Below are positions 62,569 through 64,000 of a DNA stretch of 64,000 nt, piece after piece. The notes below the pieces were generated by a model, which was given only the letters and a program-made list of their open reading frames with translations, ran no database searches and was not told where the DNA came from. Each line of letters starts with the position of its first letter. Position 1 is the first letter of the stretch. The stretch is from positions 24,049,916 through 24,113,915 of the forward strand of contig NC_052489.1 of the NCBI RefSeq assembly GCF_009730915.1, read 5' to 3'. The position numbers and the translations under genes were made by a program. The DNA is from Dioscorea cayenensis subsp. rotundata (lineage: Eukaryota > Streptophyta > Magnoliopsida > Dioscoreales > Dioscoreaceae).

Positions 62569-63261
62569 TCAAGTGAGTTTCTTGAGAAGCTTGAAAGAAG
62601 TGAGTTTCTTAAACTTAATCCAGGCCTTCTCCCAAACCACAGCTTCATAACTATGACAAACCTTAGCACTATCAACAGCCAATATAACAAACCTATACTT
62701 AACTCCATCAACCACTTGAGTCTCTCCACTCACCACCTTCTTCAACACCAACACATCCTTATCCTTCTTGTTATGCTCCATCACTGCAAACCCAGCCATT
62801 TCCAAGGCATGCACATCCTTCTCCAAGTTCTCAACTGGTTTCCATGCATCTTGTGACTTCTTTTTCAAGAGCTTGAATGAAGTAAGGTTCCTGAAGTGCA
62901 GCCATTCCATCTCCCAAACCACAACTTCATATTTGCAGATGTTTGTACCATCTTTGGCTTCAATGATGAGATGGTACTCAAGACCTTCAACAACTCCAAT
63001 TTTTCCTTTGATAACTCTTTCAAAGTTGAGGTTTGAGTTGGTCTCTTTGTTGTGCTGTGTCACTGCAAAGTTGGCAATGTCTAAGATGTGAGGGTCTGTT
63101 AAGTTTTTGATAGGGTGTGAGCCACCAAAGAGTGGTTGTTTCTTGGCAGTTGTGCTGCCATGGAGAAGAATGATGGTGAAAATGAAGAGAAGAAGATGAA
63201 GAAGAGAACTTCTCATGGTGATGGAGTACTTTGGATTCTTTGTTAATTGTTTGTGAGCCAT
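62569..63261 (-). CDS. Two-domain phytocystatin-like protein, secreted
   Basis: Single exon on minus, 230 residues from the first Met; the Met at residue 16 (63216) directly precedes the hydrophobic signal MRSSLLHLLLFIFTIILLHG and may be the true start. Domain 1 (about residues 45-135): GGSHPI, helix ILDIANFAVTQHN, first loop RVIKG, second-loop Trp MEWLHF. Domain 2 (about 140-230): helix ALEMAGFAVMEHN, first loop KVVSG, second loop KAWIKF; no N-terminal Gly-Gly. In both domains the Gln of QxVxG is replaced (Arg, Lys), and domain 1 also has Ile for Val, so papain-type inhibition may be weak or changed. Lys-rich, especially domain 2. Both domains end in TSFKLL. Probably a paralogue of the single-domain cystatin 7.6 kb away, with an internal duplication. 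Confidence 0.9.
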   Translation of the reverse strand: MAHKQLTKNPKYSITMRSSLLHLLLFIFTIILLHGSTTAKKQPLFGGSHPIKNLTDPHILDIANFAVTQHNKETNSNLNFERVIKGKIGVVEGLEYHLIIEAKDGTNICKYEVVVWEMEWLHFRNLTSFKLLKKKSQDAWKPVENLEKDVHALEMAGFAVMEHNKKDKDVLVLKKVVSGETQVVDGVKYRFVILAVDSAKVCHSYEAVVWEKAWIKFKKLTSFKLLKKLT

Positions 63262-64000
63262 TTGTAGGAGGCTTTTAAGTGACTTTCATGGCATTGTGTG
63301 CATTGGCCATTGAGGCATGGTAATTAATGGCACATGGTTTCACAAACCATGTTCATTGGTGCCACTAGAATTTTTATTTATTTATTTATTTTTTTTAAGC
63401 TAGAGAGTTGTCTGTTTCTGGGCCGACGTTTTTATTTCTTAGCTCTTAATAATGCCTCATTTTTTAATATATAAAAAATGGATAAAAGATAATTAATATA
63501 TTGTGTGAATAAGATTGATAACTGGGCCAATGTTGATTTTTGTTTATTTATTTATTTATTTTATATTATCGATGACGTGTTAGTTTGTTAATTTGATGGA
63601 TTATGAATAATCGAAGCACGAATTACATCTTAACCCATTGACATCGGGTTTTGTGTGCCGGTCAAGGTAATACGCCCCTTGATAAATTTTAGTAAATGAG
63701 TTTATCTAGGATTATCCATGGATAAGTTCTCAAATAATATTATGAAACTTGGATAAGTATAAAAATAAATATTTAAAGATGTTTTTATATAAAATTAATA
63801 AGTTTTGCATCTTCTTTATTTATTTATTTTTATTGTTTATGATTATAAAATTTAATTAGTAAAGTTTTTAAAAATAATTATAAATAATTTATTCAATTTT
63901 TTAATATGTATTTTTAATATTATATTATTTATTTATGTCCACTAATAGATTAAAAAATATCAAATATGCATCAATTCTATCAAATTATCATGTGGAATAG
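63262..64000. other. Upstream flank of the two-domain cystatin gene
   Basis: AT-rich sequence with several TTTA runs. It should contain the cystatin promoter; no gene or clear motif is assigned. Confidence 0.45.

Overview
This is AT-rich, intron-rich plant nuclear DNA. Evidence for a flowering plant: a QUASIMODO2-family methyltransferase, a WNK11-type kinase, a B1-type cyclin with MSA promoter motifs, phytocystatins, a DOMON/cytochrome b561 protein, Ty1/copia and plant L1 retrotransposons, and MULE and hAT elements. I cannot name the species; protein style would fit a non-grass monocot, but that is a guess.

Layout. 0-3.2 kb: complete PMT-type methyltransferase gene (+, five coding exons, 5'UTR intron). 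3.2-7.6 kb: AT-rich spacer with a ~1.2 kb inverted-repeat element. 7.6-8.0 kb: small two-exon defensin-like cysteine-rich peptide gene. 8.0-11.5 kb: spacer. 11.5-20.2 kb: one decayed L1 LINE (ORF1, endonuclease, RT, zf-RVT, RNase H), interrupted by exactly 1,000 Ns and by the right end of a Mutator-like element (MULE copy 2). 20.5-22.6 kb: B1-type cyclin (-) with nine exons, a one-base frameshift and three MSA-like sites upstream. 24.1-29.0 kb: Ty1/copia element with both LTRs, a perfect 5-bp target duplication and a broken gag-pol. 31.1-34.0 kb: WNK11-like kinase (-). 37.0 kb: tRNA-Leu(CAG) (-), divergent from an NAT9-like acetyltransferase (+, 37.2-39.8 kb). 41.4-54.7 kb: DOMON/cytochrome b561 gene (+) whose first intron is about 12 kb because of nested transposons. 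54.9-64 kb: two cystatin genes (-), one single-domain and one two-domain, separated by a small tandem duplication, a hAT-like element that captured part of a cationic amino acid transporter exon, and foldback MULEs.

The most informative part is the set of nested insertions. In the DOMON/b561 intron, a hAT-like element (42057-53646) was split by a 10.75-kb MULE (42789-53540) with a perfect 9-bp target duplication, and that MULE holds another hAT-like element (43201-44636). The MULE carries a transposase on + and an Ulp1-like (C48) protease gene on -, the arrangement of gene-carrying plant MULEs, with both reading frames broken mainly by short indels. At 55.8-57.5 kb a hAT-like Pack-TE carries a transporter exon fragment with its splice donor, and a paralogous empty site lies at about 60.95 kb.

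The host genes are ordinary single-copy types with no evident shared pathway. Exon borders were placed by hand from splice consensus, reading frame and remembered family conservation; no database search was run.
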